Origin: Comamonas antarctica
GTDB lineage: Bacteria; Pseudomonadota; Gammaproteobacteria; Burkholderiales; Burkholderiaceae_C
Length of the DNA: 64,000 nucleotides
Assembly: GCF_013363755.1 (NCBI RefSeq)
Contig: NZ_CP054841.1
Span: 372,001-436,000 of the forward strand
Direction: 5' to 3'
Of this stretch, positions 8,377 through 19,462 are shown in pieces. Every line of letters begins with the position of its first letter. Positions within the stretch are counted from its first letter, which is position 1. The notes beneath the pieces are model-generated. The model saw nothing but the letters and a program-made list of their open reading frames with translations, ran no database searches and was not told where the DNA came from. A program made the position numbers and the translations under genes.

Positions 8377-9219
8377 TCAGTGGGCGATGCGCCCGTCCGT
8401 CAACGCCGCCGCCGCGAACTCGAACACGATGTCGGGGTCCGGCTGGACCAGGCGCTGGTCCTTGCCGGCGTAATCGAGCCGCCAAAGGATGTCGCGTATC
8501 AGGTTCAGCCGCGCCAGGCGCTTGTTGTCAGCGCGCACGATGTGCCAGGGCGCGGCAATCGAGTGCGTCTGCAGCAGCATCTCGTCGCGCGCCGCCGAGT
8601 AAGCCTTCCAGTTCTTGATCGCCACCGCGTCGATGGCGCCGATCTTCCACTGCTTGAGCGGGTCGCGGCGCCGGTCTTCGAGGCGCTGCTTTTGCTCGGG
8701 CTTGCTGATGTCGAGGTAGTACTTGAGCAGCTTGATGCCCGAATTGACCAGCATCTCCTCGAACGGCACCACCGACTGCAAAAACTCGGCGTGCTGGGCC
8801 TTGGTGCAAAAGCCCATCACCTTCTCGACCCCGGCGCGGTTGTACCAGCTGCGGTTGAAGAGCACGAACTCCTGCGCCGTCGGCAGGTGCGCGACATAGC
8901 GCTGGAAATACCAGGCGCTGCGCTCGCGGTCCGAGGGCGCGCTCAGCGCCACCACGCGCGTCTCGCGCGGGCTCAGGTGCTCGGTGATGCGCTTGATGCT
9001 GCCATCCTTGCCGGCCGCGTCGCGCCCCTCCAGCAGTACCAGGATCTTGTCGCCGCAGTCGATGAAGTGCCGCTGCAGCTTGACCAGCTCGATCTGCAAC
9101 TGCTGCAGCTGCTCCTCGTAGTCCTGCTCCGAGAGGGGGGCGTCCTGCCGCGCCGGCGCGCTGGCTTGCACCTCGGGGGCTTTGGGTCTGGCGGATTTCT
9201 TCGGGTCTTTTTTTCCCAT
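8377..9219 (-). CDS. ppk2: Polyphosphate kinase 2
   Basis: The 280-residue protein belongs to the PPK2 family, which transfers phosphate between polyphosphate and nucleoside diphosphates. Motifs seen are Walker A LLEGRDAAGKDGSIKRI (residues about 62-78), the FNRSWYNRAGVEKVMGF block, YYLDISKPEQKQRL with the Walker B Asp, and the lid RRRDPLKQWKI. The first 30 residues are a Lys/Pro/Ala-rich extension. One PPK2 domain and this length fit the single-domain class that normally makes GTP/ATP from polyphosphate. It is convergent with the thioesterase gene and monocistronic in appearance. Confidence 0.93.
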   Translation of the reverse strand: MGKKDPKKSARPKAPEVQASAPARQDAPLSEQDYEEQLQQLQIELVKLQRHFIDCGDKILVLLEGRDAAGKDGSIKRITEHLSPRETRVVALSAPSDRERSAWYFQRYVAHLPTAQEFVLFNRSWYNRAGVEKVMGFCTKAQHAEFLQSVVPFEEMLVNSGIKLLKYYLDISKPEQKQRLEDRRRDPLKQWKIGAIDAVAIKNWKAYSAARDEMLLQTHSIAAPWHIVRADNKRLARLNLIRDILWRLDYAGKDQRLVQPDPDIVFEFAAAALTDGRIAH

Positions 9220-9335
9220 GGGATTCCCTGTGTGCGTGGTGGGCAGAAAGGCCAGGACACGGCATGGCCGTGCGCGCCACTATGACACGCTTCAGGGCCG
9301 CGGCCGGCAACCGGCACGGGCCGGCGCTGGCCGGC

Positions 9336-9689
9336 TCAGCGCGAGCGGTCGTTGGCGGCGCGCGCCGCCATCTGCGCCAGATAGGGTCCGTCCTGCTGCG
9401 GCTTTTCCGCCGGCTGTTCGATCAGAAACTGTTCGCGGTCCTTACCCGCGATCCAGGCGGGCGGCTTGCCGCGGCCGCTCCAGGTCGCGCCGGAATTGGG
9501 ATCGAGGTACTTGCTTGGCACATGCGCCTTGGCCGGCTTCCAGGGAAACACCTGCTGGGCCGTGAAGCCGAACTCGGCAATCAGCGCATGCACCTGGCGC
9601 AGCGCCTGGGCGGCGGCGGTTTTCTTTTCTTCGGCGATCGCGGCTTCAAGCGCTGCCTTCTCGGCAAGCAATTCGTTCAAACTCTTCAT
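9336..9689 (-). CDS. H-NS family nucleoid-associated DNA-binding protein
   Basis: The 117-residue protein has a coiled-coil-like N-terminus (LNELLAEKAALEAAIAEEKK) for dimerisation. A C-terminal DNA-binding motif follows, TWSGRGKPPAWI, the T-W-x-G-R-G-x-x-P-x-W-I signature of betaproteobacterial H-NS proteins. It would bind AT-rich DNA and silence foreign genes. That may matter for the AT-richer accessory region at 46-55 kb. The start ATG at 9689 and the family length agree. The gene stands alone, facing a peptidase gene across about 255 bp. Confidence 0.9.
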   Translation of the reverse strand: MKSLNELLAEKAALEAAIAEEKKTAAAQALRQVHALIAEFGFTAQQVFPWKPAKAHVPSKYLDPNSGATWSGRGKPPAWIAGKDREQFLIEQPAEKPQQDGPYLAQMAARAANDRSR

Positions 9690-9944
9690 AGGGGATCGGG
9701 AGGTTCCAACGGTGGAGGGGAAATCGGATCACGGATCGCGCGTACTGCTGCGATTGTCCACCCTAACGGCGGCCCGGGCGGTTTGCCGCAGTGCAATATG
9801 CACGCATCGCTGCGCCGCGTGGGCGCCGCGCAAAGGCGCAAAGCGCAGACCCAGCGCCAATTGCGCATTCGCACCATAGGGAATTTCCCGGGCGGAGGTG
9901 CGCAAACCGGAAATAATAGCGCCCTTCCGTCAGATCCCGCCCCT

Positions 9945-11153
9945 ATGAGTTTCGTGCAACCACCCGGTCCCGCGTCCCTGGCTTCGGCCGACGCTGGGGC
10001 TCTTTCCCCCACCGCCCAGACGGTGCTCGACTGGCTGGCTGCGCAGCAGCCGGCCATGACCGCGCTGCTGGCGCAGATCGTCAACATCGACAGCGGCAGC
10101 GGCCATGAGGACGGCACGCGCGCGGTCGCGGCGCTGCTGCGCGCGCGCCTGGAGTCGGCCGGCATTGCGGTGCAGACGCTGCCCGAGCCCGGCTGGGGCG
10201 ACTGCCTGCTGGCGCGCGTGCCGGGCAGCGACGCCGCCGCCCGCGGGCATCTGCAGCTGATGGGCCATATGGATACCGTGTTCCCGCTGGGCACGGCCGC
10301 GCAGCGGCCCTGGCGCGTCGAGGACGGCAAGGCCTATGGCCCGGGCGTGGCCGACATGAAGTCCGGCCTGGTCATGAACGTGTTCGTGGCCGAGGCCCTG
10401 GCGCGCTTCGGCGGCAACGCCAGCCCGGTGCACCTGCTGTTCACCTGCGACGAGGAAGTCGGCTCGCCCGCCTGCCGCCATGTGATCCGTCAGCATGTGC
10501 AGGGCGCGCGCGCCGTGCTCAATGCCGAGCCGGGCCGCATCAGCGGCAACGTGGTCAACGAGCGCAAGGGTTCGTACCGCATTGATTTCGAAGTGCACGG
10601 CGTGGCCGCGCACGCGGGCATCAATCCCGCGCAGGGCGCGAGCGCCATCGACGCGCTGGCGCGCAAGATCCTGGCGCTGCATGCGCTGACCGGCTGCGAG
10701 CTCGGCATCACCGTGAACGTCGGCTTCGTGCAGGGCGGCATGGCGTCGAACGTCGTCGCGCCGCTGGCCAGCGCGCATGCCGACCTGCGCTACACCGCCG
10801 AGAACGACCTGCAGGCGGTGCTGGCACGCATCCAGGCCATCATCGAGGAAGAATCGCTGCCGCGCACCCGCGGCCGGATCATCGAGTCGCGCGGCGCGCT
10901 GCCGATGGCGCGCACGCCCGATGACATCCTGGAGTGCTACCAGCGCAGCGCCGCGCTGGCCGGCTTTGCCGTCGAAGCCGAAAGCACCGGCGGCGCCGCC
11001 GACAGCGGCATCACCTCCGACATGGGCATTCCCAGCCTGTGCGCGCTGGGCCCCGTCGGCGGCTACCCGCACAGCGAACGCGAGTTCTGCGACCTCTCCA
11101 CCTTCGTGCCGCGCGCCCAGGCGCTGGCGCTGACCCTCATGGCGCTGCGTTGA
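9945..11153 (+). CDS. M20-family metallopeptidase, glutamate carboxypeptidase-like
   Basis: The 402-residue protein is an M20 zinc peptidase similar to carboxypeptidase G2. LMGHMDTVFPLG (near residue 106) carries the first metal His and the Asp. PGVADMKSGLVMN holds the bridging Asp. TCDEEVGSP (near residue 168) contains the catalytic Glu pair. The dimerisation domain begins near GSYRIDFEVHGVAAHAG. A C-terminal metal His lies in GGYPHSEREF. It likely removes C-terminal glutamate or hydrolyses an N-acyl amino acid. A Bug receptor gene follows after 30 bp, suggesting a scavenging unit. No signal peptide is seen. Confidence 0.9.
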   Translation: MSFVQPPGPASLASADAGALSPTAQTVLDWLAAQQPAMTALLAQIVNIDSGSGHEDGTRAVAALLRARLESAGIAVQTLPEPGWGDCLLARVPGSDAAARGHLQLMGHMDTVFPLGTAAQRPWRVEDGKAYGPGVADMKSGLVMNVFVAEALARFGGNASPVHLLFTCDEEVGSPACRHVIRQHVQGARAVLNAEPGRISGNVVNERKGSYRIDFEVHGVAAHAGINPAQGASAIDALARKILALHALTGCELGITVNVGFVQGGMASNVVAPLASAHADLRYTAENDLQAVLARIQAIIEEESLPRTRGRIIESRGALPMARTPDDILECYQRSAALAGFAVEAESTGGAADSGITSDMGIPSLCALGPVGGYPHSEREFCDLSTFVPRAQALALTLMALR

Positions 11154-11183
11154 AGCGCCGCGCCCCCGTTGTCTTCTTTTCCC

Positions 11184-12200
11184 ATGCCTGCCATGTCCCA
11201 CTTTGATCTGACCTCTCCCACCCCCTCGCGCCGCACGCTGCTGGCCAGCGCGCTGGGCCTGGCCGGCGCCGCCGCGCTGCCGGCGCTGGCCGCCGACAAG
11301 TACCCCAGCCGCCCGATCACGCTGGTCGTGCCCTTCCCGCCTGGCGGCTCCGTCGACATCATGGCGCGCCAGTACACCGAATCGCTGGGCCGCCTCCTGG
11401 GCGTGCCGCTGGTCGTCGAGAACCGCCCCGGCGCGGGCGGCTCGGTCGGCGCCCAGTTCGTCGCGCGCGCCAAACCCGATGGCTACACGCTGGTCGCCTC
11501 GTCGCAGAGCAGCCACCTGGCCAATCCGCTGGTGCAGCCCAACCTGGGCTACGACCCGGTCAAGGACTTCGAGAACATCGCCATCCTGGGCCGCCAGCCC
11601 AACGTGCTGGTGGTGCACCCCAGCGTGCCGGTGAAGACCTTTGCCGAGTTCGTCAGCTACCTCAAGGAGCGCCCCGGCCAGGTCAACTTCGGCTCGGCCG
11701 GCGCGGGCAGCATGGGCCAGCTCAATGCCGAGGCCCTGCTGCTGGCCACCCAGACCAAGGCGGTGCATGTGCCCTACCGCGGCGGCTCGCAGTACGTGAC
11801 GGCGGTGCTGGCCAACGAAGTGCAGTTCGCGCTCGACAACCTGGTGGTGTTCTTCCAGCACATCCAGGCCGGCAAGATGCGCCCGCTGGCCGTGGCCTCG
11901 GCGACCCGCGTGGCCCAGCTGCCCGACGTGCCGACGTTTGCCGAACTCGGCTTCCCGGCGCTGAACCAGACCTCCTGGACCGGCATTGCCGCGCCCGCGG
12001 GCACGCCCGCAGCCATCGTCACGGCGCTGCACCAGGCGATCCGCAAGGCCGCGACCGAGCCGGCCATGGTGGAGAGCCTCAAGGCGCGCGGCGTGATCCC
12101 CCCCGAGGAAATGGCGCCCGCGGCCTTCGAGAAGATGATGGCCGAGCGCCTGGTCTCCTACGGCGAAGTGGTGCGCAAGGCCGGCATCAAGCCGGAATAA
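11184..12200 (+). CDS. Bug/TctC-family tripartite tricarboxylate receptor
   Basis: The 338-residue periplasmic receptor has a twin-arginine-like signal (SRRTLLASALGLAGAAALP). The Bug-family blocks follow: YPSRPITLVVPFPPGGSVD, VVENRPGAGGSVGAQFVA, ANPLVQPNLGYDPVKDF, HVPYRGGSQYVTAVLANEV and LPDVPTFAELGF. These proteins bind carboxylates or amides for TctAB-type transporters or act as sensors. There is no TctA or TctB here. ATG 11184 and ATG 11193 are both possible. It follows the M20 peptidase and converges on another Bug gene with a 22-bp gap. Confidence 0.92.
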   Translation: MPAMSHFDLTSPTPSRRTLLASALGLAGAAALPALAADKYPSRPITLVVPFPPGGSVDIMARQYTESLGRLLGVPLVVENRPGAGGSVGAQFVARAKPDGYTLVASSQSSHLANPLVQPNLGYDPVKDFENIAILGRQPNVLVVHPSVPVKTFAEFVSYLKERPGQVNFGSAGAGSMGQLNAEALLLATQTKAVHVPYRGGSQYVTAVLANEVQFALDNLVVFFQHIQAGKMRPLAVASATRVAQLPDVPTFAELGFPALNQTSWTGIAAPAGTPAAIVTALHQAIRKAATEPAMVESLKARGVIPPEEMAPAAFEKMMAERLVSYGEVVRKAGIKPE

Positions 12201-12222
12201 GCCGCTGCAGGCGCGGCGGGCG

Positions 12223-13218
12223 TCATTCGATCTTGATGCCCGCGTCCTTGACCACCTGCGCGTATTTCTTCAGGTCGGCCTGGATCTGCTGGGTGAACTC
12301 CGCGGGCGTGCTGCCCACGGCGCTGATGCCCAGCTTGGCCAGGCGCTCCCTGACCGCAGGCTCGTTGACGACCGCATGCAGCTCGCGCTGGATGCGCTCG
12401 ACAATCGGCTTGGGCGTCTTCGCGGGCGCGAGCAGCCCGATCCACGAACTCACCTCGAAGCCAGGCACGGTTTCGGCGACCGTTGGCACCTCCGGCAGCG
12501 AGGCCAGGCGCTGCGCGCTGGAGATCGCGATGGCGCGCACCTGGCCGCGCTCGATGAAGGGCAGCGCGCCGGCCACGGCGGTGTAGAGCATCGGCAGCTG
12601 GCCGCCGACGACATCGGCCAGCGCCTGGCCGCCGCCCTTGTAGGGCACATGCACGAACTTCGCGCCGGTCTTGACCTTGAGCATCTCGGCGGCGATGTGC
12701 GGCGTGCCGCCCGTGCCGGAGCTGCCGTACGACAGCCCGCCGCCCAGGCTCTTCGAATAGGCAATCAGCTCGGGCAGGGTCTTGGCCGGCACCGAGGGAT
12801 GGGTGACGATGACCAGCGCCGTGTCGCCGATCTTGCTGATGGGCACGAAGTCCCGCAGCGTGTCGAACGGTACCTTGGCAAACACATGCGGATTGATGAC
12901 CAGCGTGCCGTCGAAGCCCAGCACCAGCGTGTGGCCGTCGGGCGCGGCGCCGGCGACCGCCTGCGTGCCGATGTTGCCCGAGGCGCCGGGGCGGTTGTCG
13001 ACCACGACCTGCTGGCCCAGCCGCGCGCCCAGGCGCTCGGCAACGACGCGCGCGCCGGTGTCGGTCACGCCGCCCGGTGTGAAGGGCACGACCAGGCGGA
13101 TGGGTTTGGAAGGAAAGTCCTGCGCCTGCGCCGGCGTGGCGCCAAGGCCGGCCAGCAAGGCGCTGGCGCCGGCCAGCGCCAGCAGGCGGCGGCGCGGGGC
13201 GTGGTAGCGATTCGTCAT
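12223..13218 (-). CDS. Bug/TctC-family receptor, last gene of the PrpR-like operon
   Basis: This 331-residue periplasmic receptor has a signal peptide (RRRLLALAGASALLAG...AQAQ). The family blocks are FPSKPIRLVVPFTPGGVTD, VVDNRPGASGNIGTQAVA, NPHVFAKVPFDTLRDF and FVHVPYKGGGQALADVVGG. It is the promoter-distal gene of a five-gene operon starting at 17265, and lies 32 bp behind the lyase gene. It is clearly different in sequence from the Bug at 14121-15116. The two may bring in different acids or enantiomers for the same pathway. Confidence 0.92.
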   Translation of the reverse strand: MTNRYHAPRRRLLALAGASALLAGLGATPAQAQDFPSKPIRLVVPFTPGGVTDTGARVVAERLGARLGQQVVVDNRPGASGNIGTQAVAGAAPDGHTLVLGFDGTLVINPHVFAKVPFDTLRDFVPISKIGDTALVIVTHPSVPAKTLPELIAYSKSLGGGLSYGSSGTGGTPHIAAEMLKVKTGAKFVHVPYKGGGQALADVVGGQLPMLYTAVAGALPFIERGQVRAIAISSAQRLASLPEVPTVAETVPGFEVSSWIGLLAPAKTPKPIVERIQRELHAVVNEPAVRERLAKLGISAVGSTPAEFTQQIQADLKKYAQVVKDAGIKIE

Positions 13219-13250
13219 GGGCTTGTCTCCGTCTTTTAGGTTTTGAATGC

Positions 13251-14114
13251 TCAGCGTGCCCAGCGCTGGTCGAAATCCCAGACTTCCTGGAAGCCGATCA
13301 GGCCACAGAACTCCTGGAAATCAAACAGCGGCACGTCGGGCCCCGGGCCCACGCCGGTGGCCTTGAGCTGGGTCAGCGCGCGTTCCATGGCCGCGGCCGC
13401 GGCCAGGCTGGTCAGCGAGGGATAGATCGCCAATGCAAAGCCGATTTCCTCGAGCACTTTTGCCGGCAGGATGGGCGTCTTGCCGCCATCGGCCATGTTG
13501 GCCAGCATCGGCGTGTCGAACGCGGCGCAGGCCCGGCGCATCTCCTCCTCGGACTGGGGCGCCTCGAAGAACAGGATGTCGGCGCCGGCCTCGGCATAGG
13601 CCTCGAGCCGTCGCATGGCCTCGTCGACGCCCAGCGACGCGCGCGCATCGGTGCGCGCGATGATCAGGAAGTTCTCCTGGTCTTCGCGCGCGGCGGCGGC
13701 CACCTTGATCTTGTCGACCATGTCCTGCATGGGCACGCAGCGCTTGTTCGGCGTGTGGCCGCATTTCTTCGGAAACTCCTGGTCCTCGAGCTGGATGGCG
13801 GTGACGCCCGCGGCCTCGTAGCCGCGCACCGTGTGGTGTACGTTGAGCAGGCCGCCGTAGCCGGTGTCGGCGTCGGCAATGACCGCGCCCTGGCTGGTGC
13901 GCACCAGCGTCGCCATGCGGTCGAGCATCTGCGTGTAGGTCGCAATGCCCGCGTCGGGCAGGCCCAGGCTCGAGGCGGTGAGCCAGTAGCCGGTGCCGTA
14001 GACGATGTCGAAGCCAACCTTGTTGGCGACGCTGGCGGCAATCATGTCATGCAGGCCGGGCGCGACGATGAATTCGCCGCGCTCGAGCTTTTGCCGCAGG
14101 ATGGGGTTGGCCAT
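13251..14114 (-). CDS. Isocitrate lyase/PEP mutase superfamily C-C lyase
   Basis: The 287-residue TIM-barrel protein keeps the lyase signature FPKKCGH with the catalytic Cys. It also has the Mg-binding ADADTGYGG segment (near residue 80), the QLEDQ Glu/Asp and IIARTDA. This set of residues is typical of methylisocitrate, dimethylmalate or oxaloacetate-cleaving enzymes, and it argues against a plain phosphonomutase. The family length fits. It sits 6 bp behind a Bug gene inside the operon with HMG-CoA lyase and a CoA-transferase. The pathway is therefore probably catabolism of a branched dicarboxylic or hydroxy-dicarboxylic acid. The exact substrate is not set by the sequence. Confidence 0.88.
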   Translation of the reverse strand: MANPILRQKLERGEFIVAPGLHDMIAASVANKVGFDIVYGTGYWLTASSLGLPDAGIATYTQMLDRMATLVRTSQGAVIADADTGYGGLLNVHHTVRGYEAAGVTAIQLEDQEFPKKCGHTPNKRCVPMQDMVDKIKVAAAAREDQENFLIIARTDARASLGVDEAMRRLEAYAEAGADILFFEAPQSEEEMRRACAAFDTPMLANMADGGKTPILPAKVLEEIGFALAIYPSLTSLAAAAAMERALTQLKATGVGPGPDVPLFDFQEFCGLIGFQEVWDFDQRWAR

Positions 14115-14120
14115 GGCGGC

Positions 14121-15116
14121 CTACTCCGCCTTGATGCCGCCGCGCTGCGCGACCTGCGCCCACTTCTTCGTCTCGCTGGCGAGGAAGCTGCGGAATTCGG
14201 CCGGCGGCGTGAGCATGATGTCGGCGCCCTGGTCGTGCATCTGCTTTTGCAGCGCCGGGTCGGCGGTGATCTTCTTCAGGTCCTGGTTGAGCTGCGCGAC
14301 GATGGGCGCGGGCACGCCGGCCGGGCCGAACAGGCCATACCAGCTCAGCGACTCGACCCCTTCGAGGCCCGCTTCCTTGAAGGTCATGGCCTCGGGGAAC
14401 AGCGCCATGCGGCGCTCGCCCGCGACGCCCACCACGCGCAGCGCACCCGAGCGCACATGCGGCAGCGCCGTGAGCACGCTGGTCACGCCCATCGGCAGGT
14501 GACCGCCAATGATATCGACCATGATCGGCGCGCCGCCCTTGTAGGGCACGCCCGTGAGCTTCAAATTGCCGGCCTGGCGGATCAGCTCGCCGGTCAGGCG
14601 CGTGAGGCCCTCGGAATAGCCGCAGCCCAGTTCCTCCTTGCGCGCCGCGGCCAGCAGCTCGGGCAGCGTCTTGTAGGGGCCATTGGCCTGCACCACCAGC
14701 ACCGAGGGCGAACTCGCGATGTTGGTGATCGGCGTGAAGGCCTTGTCGGTGTCGTAAGGCAGCGACTTCATCAGCACCGGGTTGATCGCGTGCGACCCCA
14801 CCACCAGCATCAGCGTGTGGCCGTCGGGCGCGGCGCGCGCCACGCTGCTCGAGCCGATCACGCCGTTGGCGCCGCTGCGGTTTTCCACCACCATCGACTG
14901 GCCCCAGAGCTCGGTGAGGCGCTGCGCGACCAGGCGCCCGACGATGTCGGTGCCGCCGCCGGCCGAGTACGGCACGACCAGCGTCACGGGCTTGGCCGGG
15001 TATCTGGCCGGCCCCTGGGCCCAGGCGCTTGCGCTGGCGCCGGCGGCGGCCATCGACGCGAGTCCGGCCAGCAGCTCGCGCCGGTTGGGATGGGAAAGGT
15101 TGAAGTGCGTTGCCAT
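14121..15116 (-). CDS. Bug/TctC-family receptor within the PrpR-like operon
   Basis: This 331-residue periplasmic receptor has a twin-arginine-like leader (PNRRELLAGLASMAAAGASA). It carries the Bug blocks YPAKPVTLVVPYSAGGGTD, VVENRSGANGVIGSSSVA, AINPVLMKSLPYDTDKAF and LTGVPYKGGAPIMVDIIGG. It lies 38 bp behind the HMG-CoA lyase gene and 6 bp ahead of the lyase at 14114, so it is surely co-transcribed. It most likely delivers the acid that the CoA-transferase activates. Confidence 0.92.
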   Translation of the reverse strand: MATHFNLSHPNRRELLAGLASMAAAGASASAWAQGPARYPAKPVTLVVPYSAGGGTDIVGRLVAQRLTELWGQSMVVENRSGANGVIGSSSVARAAPDGHTLMLVVGSHAINPVLMKSLPYDTDKAFTPITNIASSPSVLVVQANGPYKTLPELLAAARKEELGCGYSEGLTRLTGELIRQAGNLKLTGVPYKGGAPIMVDIIGGHLPMGVTSVLTALPHVRSGALRVVGVAGERRMALFPEAMTFKEAGLEGVESLSWYGLFGPAGVPAPIVAQLNQDLKKITADPALQKQMHDQGADIMLTPPAEFRSFLASETKKWAQVAQRGGIKAE

Positions 15117-15154
15117 GCTTGTCTCCGGTTTATGTGTTCTATGGCGGGGGAATA

Positions 15155-16069
15155 TCAGCTGCGCGGGCGGCGCAGCCAGGTGATGGCGCGTCCGCCCAGC
15201 GGCCGCTGCAATCGGTCCTGCGCGAAATCGACGGCCGCAACCAGGCCCGGCAGCGAGATGCCGGTGGCGAAGCCGCTGAGCTCGGCCATCAGCACCAGGT
15301 CCTCGGTGGCCACATTGCCGGCGGCGCCGGGCGCGAACGGGCAGCCGCCGATGCCGCCGACGCTGGCATCGAAGCGGCGCACGCCGGCTTCGAGCGCGGC
15401 CCAGGCATTGGCCACGCCCATGCCGCGCGTGTCGTGGAAATGCACCGCCAAGCGCTCGACCGGCACCACGCCGCGCAGCGCGCCCAGGCGCTGCTTGACC
15501 TGGCCCGGCGCGGCCGAGCCGATGGTGTCGGCAATGACGATCTCGTCGGCCGCCGCGGCATGCATGCGCGCCGCCAGGCGCAGCACGGCATCGAGCGGCG
15601 TCGCGCCCTCGAACGGGCAGTCGAAGGCCACGGCGACATAGGCGCGCGTGCGCAAGCCCAGCGCGCGCGCCGCGGCCAGGGTCTGTTCGCTGACCTCGCA
15701 GGCCTGGTCCAGCCCCATATTGATGTTCTTGCGGTTCATGGTCTCGGACGCCGAGAGCACGACGGCAATCTCCCGCGCGCCGGCCGCGTGCGCGCGCTCC
15801 AGCCCCTTGAGATTGGGCACCAGCACCGAGGTGCGCAGCGCGGGAAAGCGCGATTGCACCTGCGGCAGCAGCTCGGCGGCATCGGCCATCTGCGGCACCG
15901 CCTTGGGCGAGACGAAGCTGGCCGCCTCGATGCTGGCGACACCGGCATCGACCAGCAATTCAATCAGCCGCAGCTTGTCGGCGGTGGCCAGATGGATGGC
16001 CTGGTTCTGCAGGCCGTCGCGCGGCGCGACATCGGTGATGTGGATCTGCTCCTGTAACTGCGCGCTCAT
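15155..16069 (-). CDS. Hydroxymethylglutaryl-CoA lyase family enzyme
   Basis: The 304-residue DRE-TIM metallolyase matches HMG-CoA lyase. DVAPRDGLQNQ near the start gives the catalytic Arg-Asp pair, VHFHDTRGMG gives the metal His residues, and GGIGGCPFAPGAAGN holds the active-site Cys loop. It would split 3-hydroxy-3-methylglutaryl-CoA into acetyl-CoA and acetoacetate, or cleave a close analogue such as citramalyl-CoA. Its ATG overlaps the CoA-transferase stop (ATGA at 16069-16066). That ties the two steps together: activation of a free acid to its CoA ester, then cleavage. Confidence 0.92.
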   Translation of the reverse strand: MSAQLQEQIHITDVAPRDGLQNQAIHLATADKLRLIELLVDAGVASIEAASFVSPKAVPQMADAAELLPQVQSRFPALRTSVLVPNLKGLERAHAAGAREIAVVLSASETMNRKNINMGLDQACEVSEQTLAAARALGLRTRAYVAVAFDCPFEGATPLDAVLRLAARMHAAAADEIVIADTIGSAAPGQVKQRLGALRGVVPVERLAVHFHDTRGMGVANAWAALEAGVRRFDASVGGIGGCPFAPGAAGNVATEDLVLMAELSGFATGISLPGLVAAVDFAQDRLQRPLGGRAITWLRRPRS

Positions 16070-17265
16070 GCAATGGCCCCTTCGGCCTGCAGCGCTTCGA
16101 GCTGCGCTGGCGTATAGCCGACGAACTCGCCCAGCACCTGGCGCGTGTTCTCGCCCAGCGCCGGCGGGCGGGTGAAGGCGCGGCCCTTGTCCGCGCCCGA
16201 GAGCTTGATCGGGTTGCCCGGCATGCGCACGCTGGCGCCGCTCTTGAGCGGGACCTCGACCACCATGTCGCGTGCCAGCACCTGCGCGTCGTTGAGGGCC
16301 TGCTCGAAGTTGTTGACCGGGCCGCAGGGAATGCGCGCCTCGCGCAGGCGCTCGAGCCAGTGCGCGGTCGGCTGCTGGCGCAGCGCCGCGCTGACCAGCG
16401 CATCGATCTCGGCCTTGGCCGCCAGGCGCACCGGCTGCTGGCGGTACTCGGGCTTGCGCAGCGCCGGCAGGTCGATGAAGTCGACGAAGCGCTCGAAGAA
16501 CGGGTCGCCGATGCAGGCGATGATCACGTGGCCGTCGGCCGTGGGATAGCTGTTGTAGGGCACGTGCACGAAGTGGCCGTTGCCTATGCCCTCGGGCACA
16601 TGGCCCGACAGCAGGTGCATGGTGGCCATGTAGTTGAGCAGGGAGATCTGCGCGTCGAGCATCGAGATGTCGACATGCTGGCCGCGGCCGGTGTGGTCGC
16701 GCTCGACGATCGCGGCCAGCACGCCCATCGCGCCGAACACGCCGCCGCCCAGGTCGCCAATCGGAATGCCGCTGCGCGTCGGGCCGGTTTCGGGCGTGCC
16801 GGTGATCGACATGCCGCCGCCCATGGCCTGCACCACCTGGTCGAAGGCCGGGCGCTGGGTCTGCGGCCCGGTCTGGCCGAAACCGGTGACCGAGCAGGTG
16901 ATGATGCGCGGGTTGACGGCCGACAGCGCGGCGTAGTCGATGCCCAGCCGCTCGGTCACGCCAACGCTGAAGTTGTCGAACACCACGTCGGCCTTGCGCA
17001 CCAGGTCGAGAAACACCGCCTTGCCGGCGGCGCTCTTCAGGTCGACGCAGACGCTTTGCTTGTTGCGGTTGAGCGTGAGGTAGTACGCGCCCATGCCGTC
17101 GCGCGAGTAATGCGGGTCGTTTTCCAGCAGCCGGCGCGTGCCTTCGCCGCTGCCCGGCGGCTCGACCTTGATGGTGCGCGCGCCCAGGTCGGCGAGCAGC
17201 ATGGTGCCATAGGGGCCCGACAGCATGTGCGTCAAATCCAGCACGGTGATGTGTTCGAGTGCCAC
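16066..17265 (-). CDS. CaiB/BaiF family III CoA-transferase, first gene of operon
   Basis: The 399-residue enzyme transfers CoA between carboxylic acids. Family signs are LDLTHMLSGPYGTMLLADLG at the start, KVEPPGSGEG, the NRNKQSVCVDLK block, and the catalytic Asp in IGDLGGGVFGAMG. The likely start is GTG 17265, preceded by AAAGAGA; upstream residues are unlike the family. It is the first gene after the sigma-54-type promoter at 17304-17319. Being coupled to an HMG-CoA lyase, it probably activates a hydroxy-dicarboxylate such as 3-hydroxy-3-methylglutarate or citramalate with succinyl-CoA or acetyl-CoA as donor. This is inference. Confidence 0.92.
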   Translation of the reverse strand: MALEHITVLDLTHMLSGPYGTMLLADLGARTIKVEPPGSGEGTRRLLENDPHYSRDGMGAYYLTLNRNKQSVCVDLKSAAGKAVFLDLVRKADVVFDNFSVGVTERLGIDYAALSAVNPRIITCSVTGFGQTGPQTQRPAFDQVVQAMGGGMSITGTPETGPTRSGIPIGDLGGGVFGAMGVLAAIVERDHTGRGQHVDISMLDAQISLLNYMATMHLLSGHVPEGIGNGHFVHVPYNSYPTADGHVIIACIGDPFFERFVDFIDLPALRKPEYRQQPVRLAAKAEIDALVSAALRQQPTAHWLERLREARIPCGPVNNFEQALNDAQVLARDMVVEVPLKSGASVRMPGNPIKLSGADKGRAFTRPPALGENTRQVLGEFVGYTPAQLEALQAEGAIA

Positions 17266-17303
17266 GTTCAATCTCTTTCGAAGTTTCGCCAATGCTGGTT
17301 CTT

Positions 17304-17319
17304 TGCAAGAGCCGGGCCA
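17304..17319 (-). promoter_or_regulatory. Sigma-54 (-24/-12) promoter of the CoA-transferase operon
   Basis: On the minus strand the sequence reads TGGCCCGGCTCTTGCA, which matches TGGCNCG-N4-TTGCA with the invariant GG and GC exactly 10 nt apart. Transcription should begin about 12 nt after the GC, near 17293, leaving a short leader of roughly 28 nt before GTG 17265. The adjacent divergent gene encodes a sigma-54 activator, which strongly supports the call. Confidence 0.85.
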
Positions 17320-17384
17320 GGCCGTCGAATGCGTGCAAGTGCTTGATTTTCCATGGATCGGCAGTCCAGCGGTGAACGCAGGGC

Positions 17385-17414
17385 GTCGCACTGCGACAGC
17401 GCTGAAACAAGAAT

Positions 17415-17422
<8 letters not shown>
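17385..17422. promoter_or_regulatory. Two inverted repeats, candidate upstream activator sites
   Basis: GTCGCA-C-TGCGAC (17385-17397) is a perfect palindrome. TGAAAC-N8-GTTTCA (17403-17422) is a second inverted repeat with an AT-rich centre. They lie about 65-105 bp upstream of the -24 element, the normal place for enhancers of sigma-54 activators. The second overlaps the first possible ATG of the regulator (17415), which would allow autoregulation. Which one the regulator binds is not known. Confidence 0.55.
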
Positions 17423-19373
<1,951 letters not shown>

Positions 19374-19462
19374 GCTACCAAATAGGTAGGGACAAACGTG
19401 GATGGACCACGCCAGGCCGCTTGCCGACACTGTGCTGCAGTTGAGCAACCGAAGGAGACGAT

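Noticed and set aside
9930..12032. A 700-codon open frame on the minus strand
   Set aside because: Antisense to the M20 peptidase and a Bug gene, both with clear family motifs. The product is repetitive and Arg/Gly/Ala-rich.
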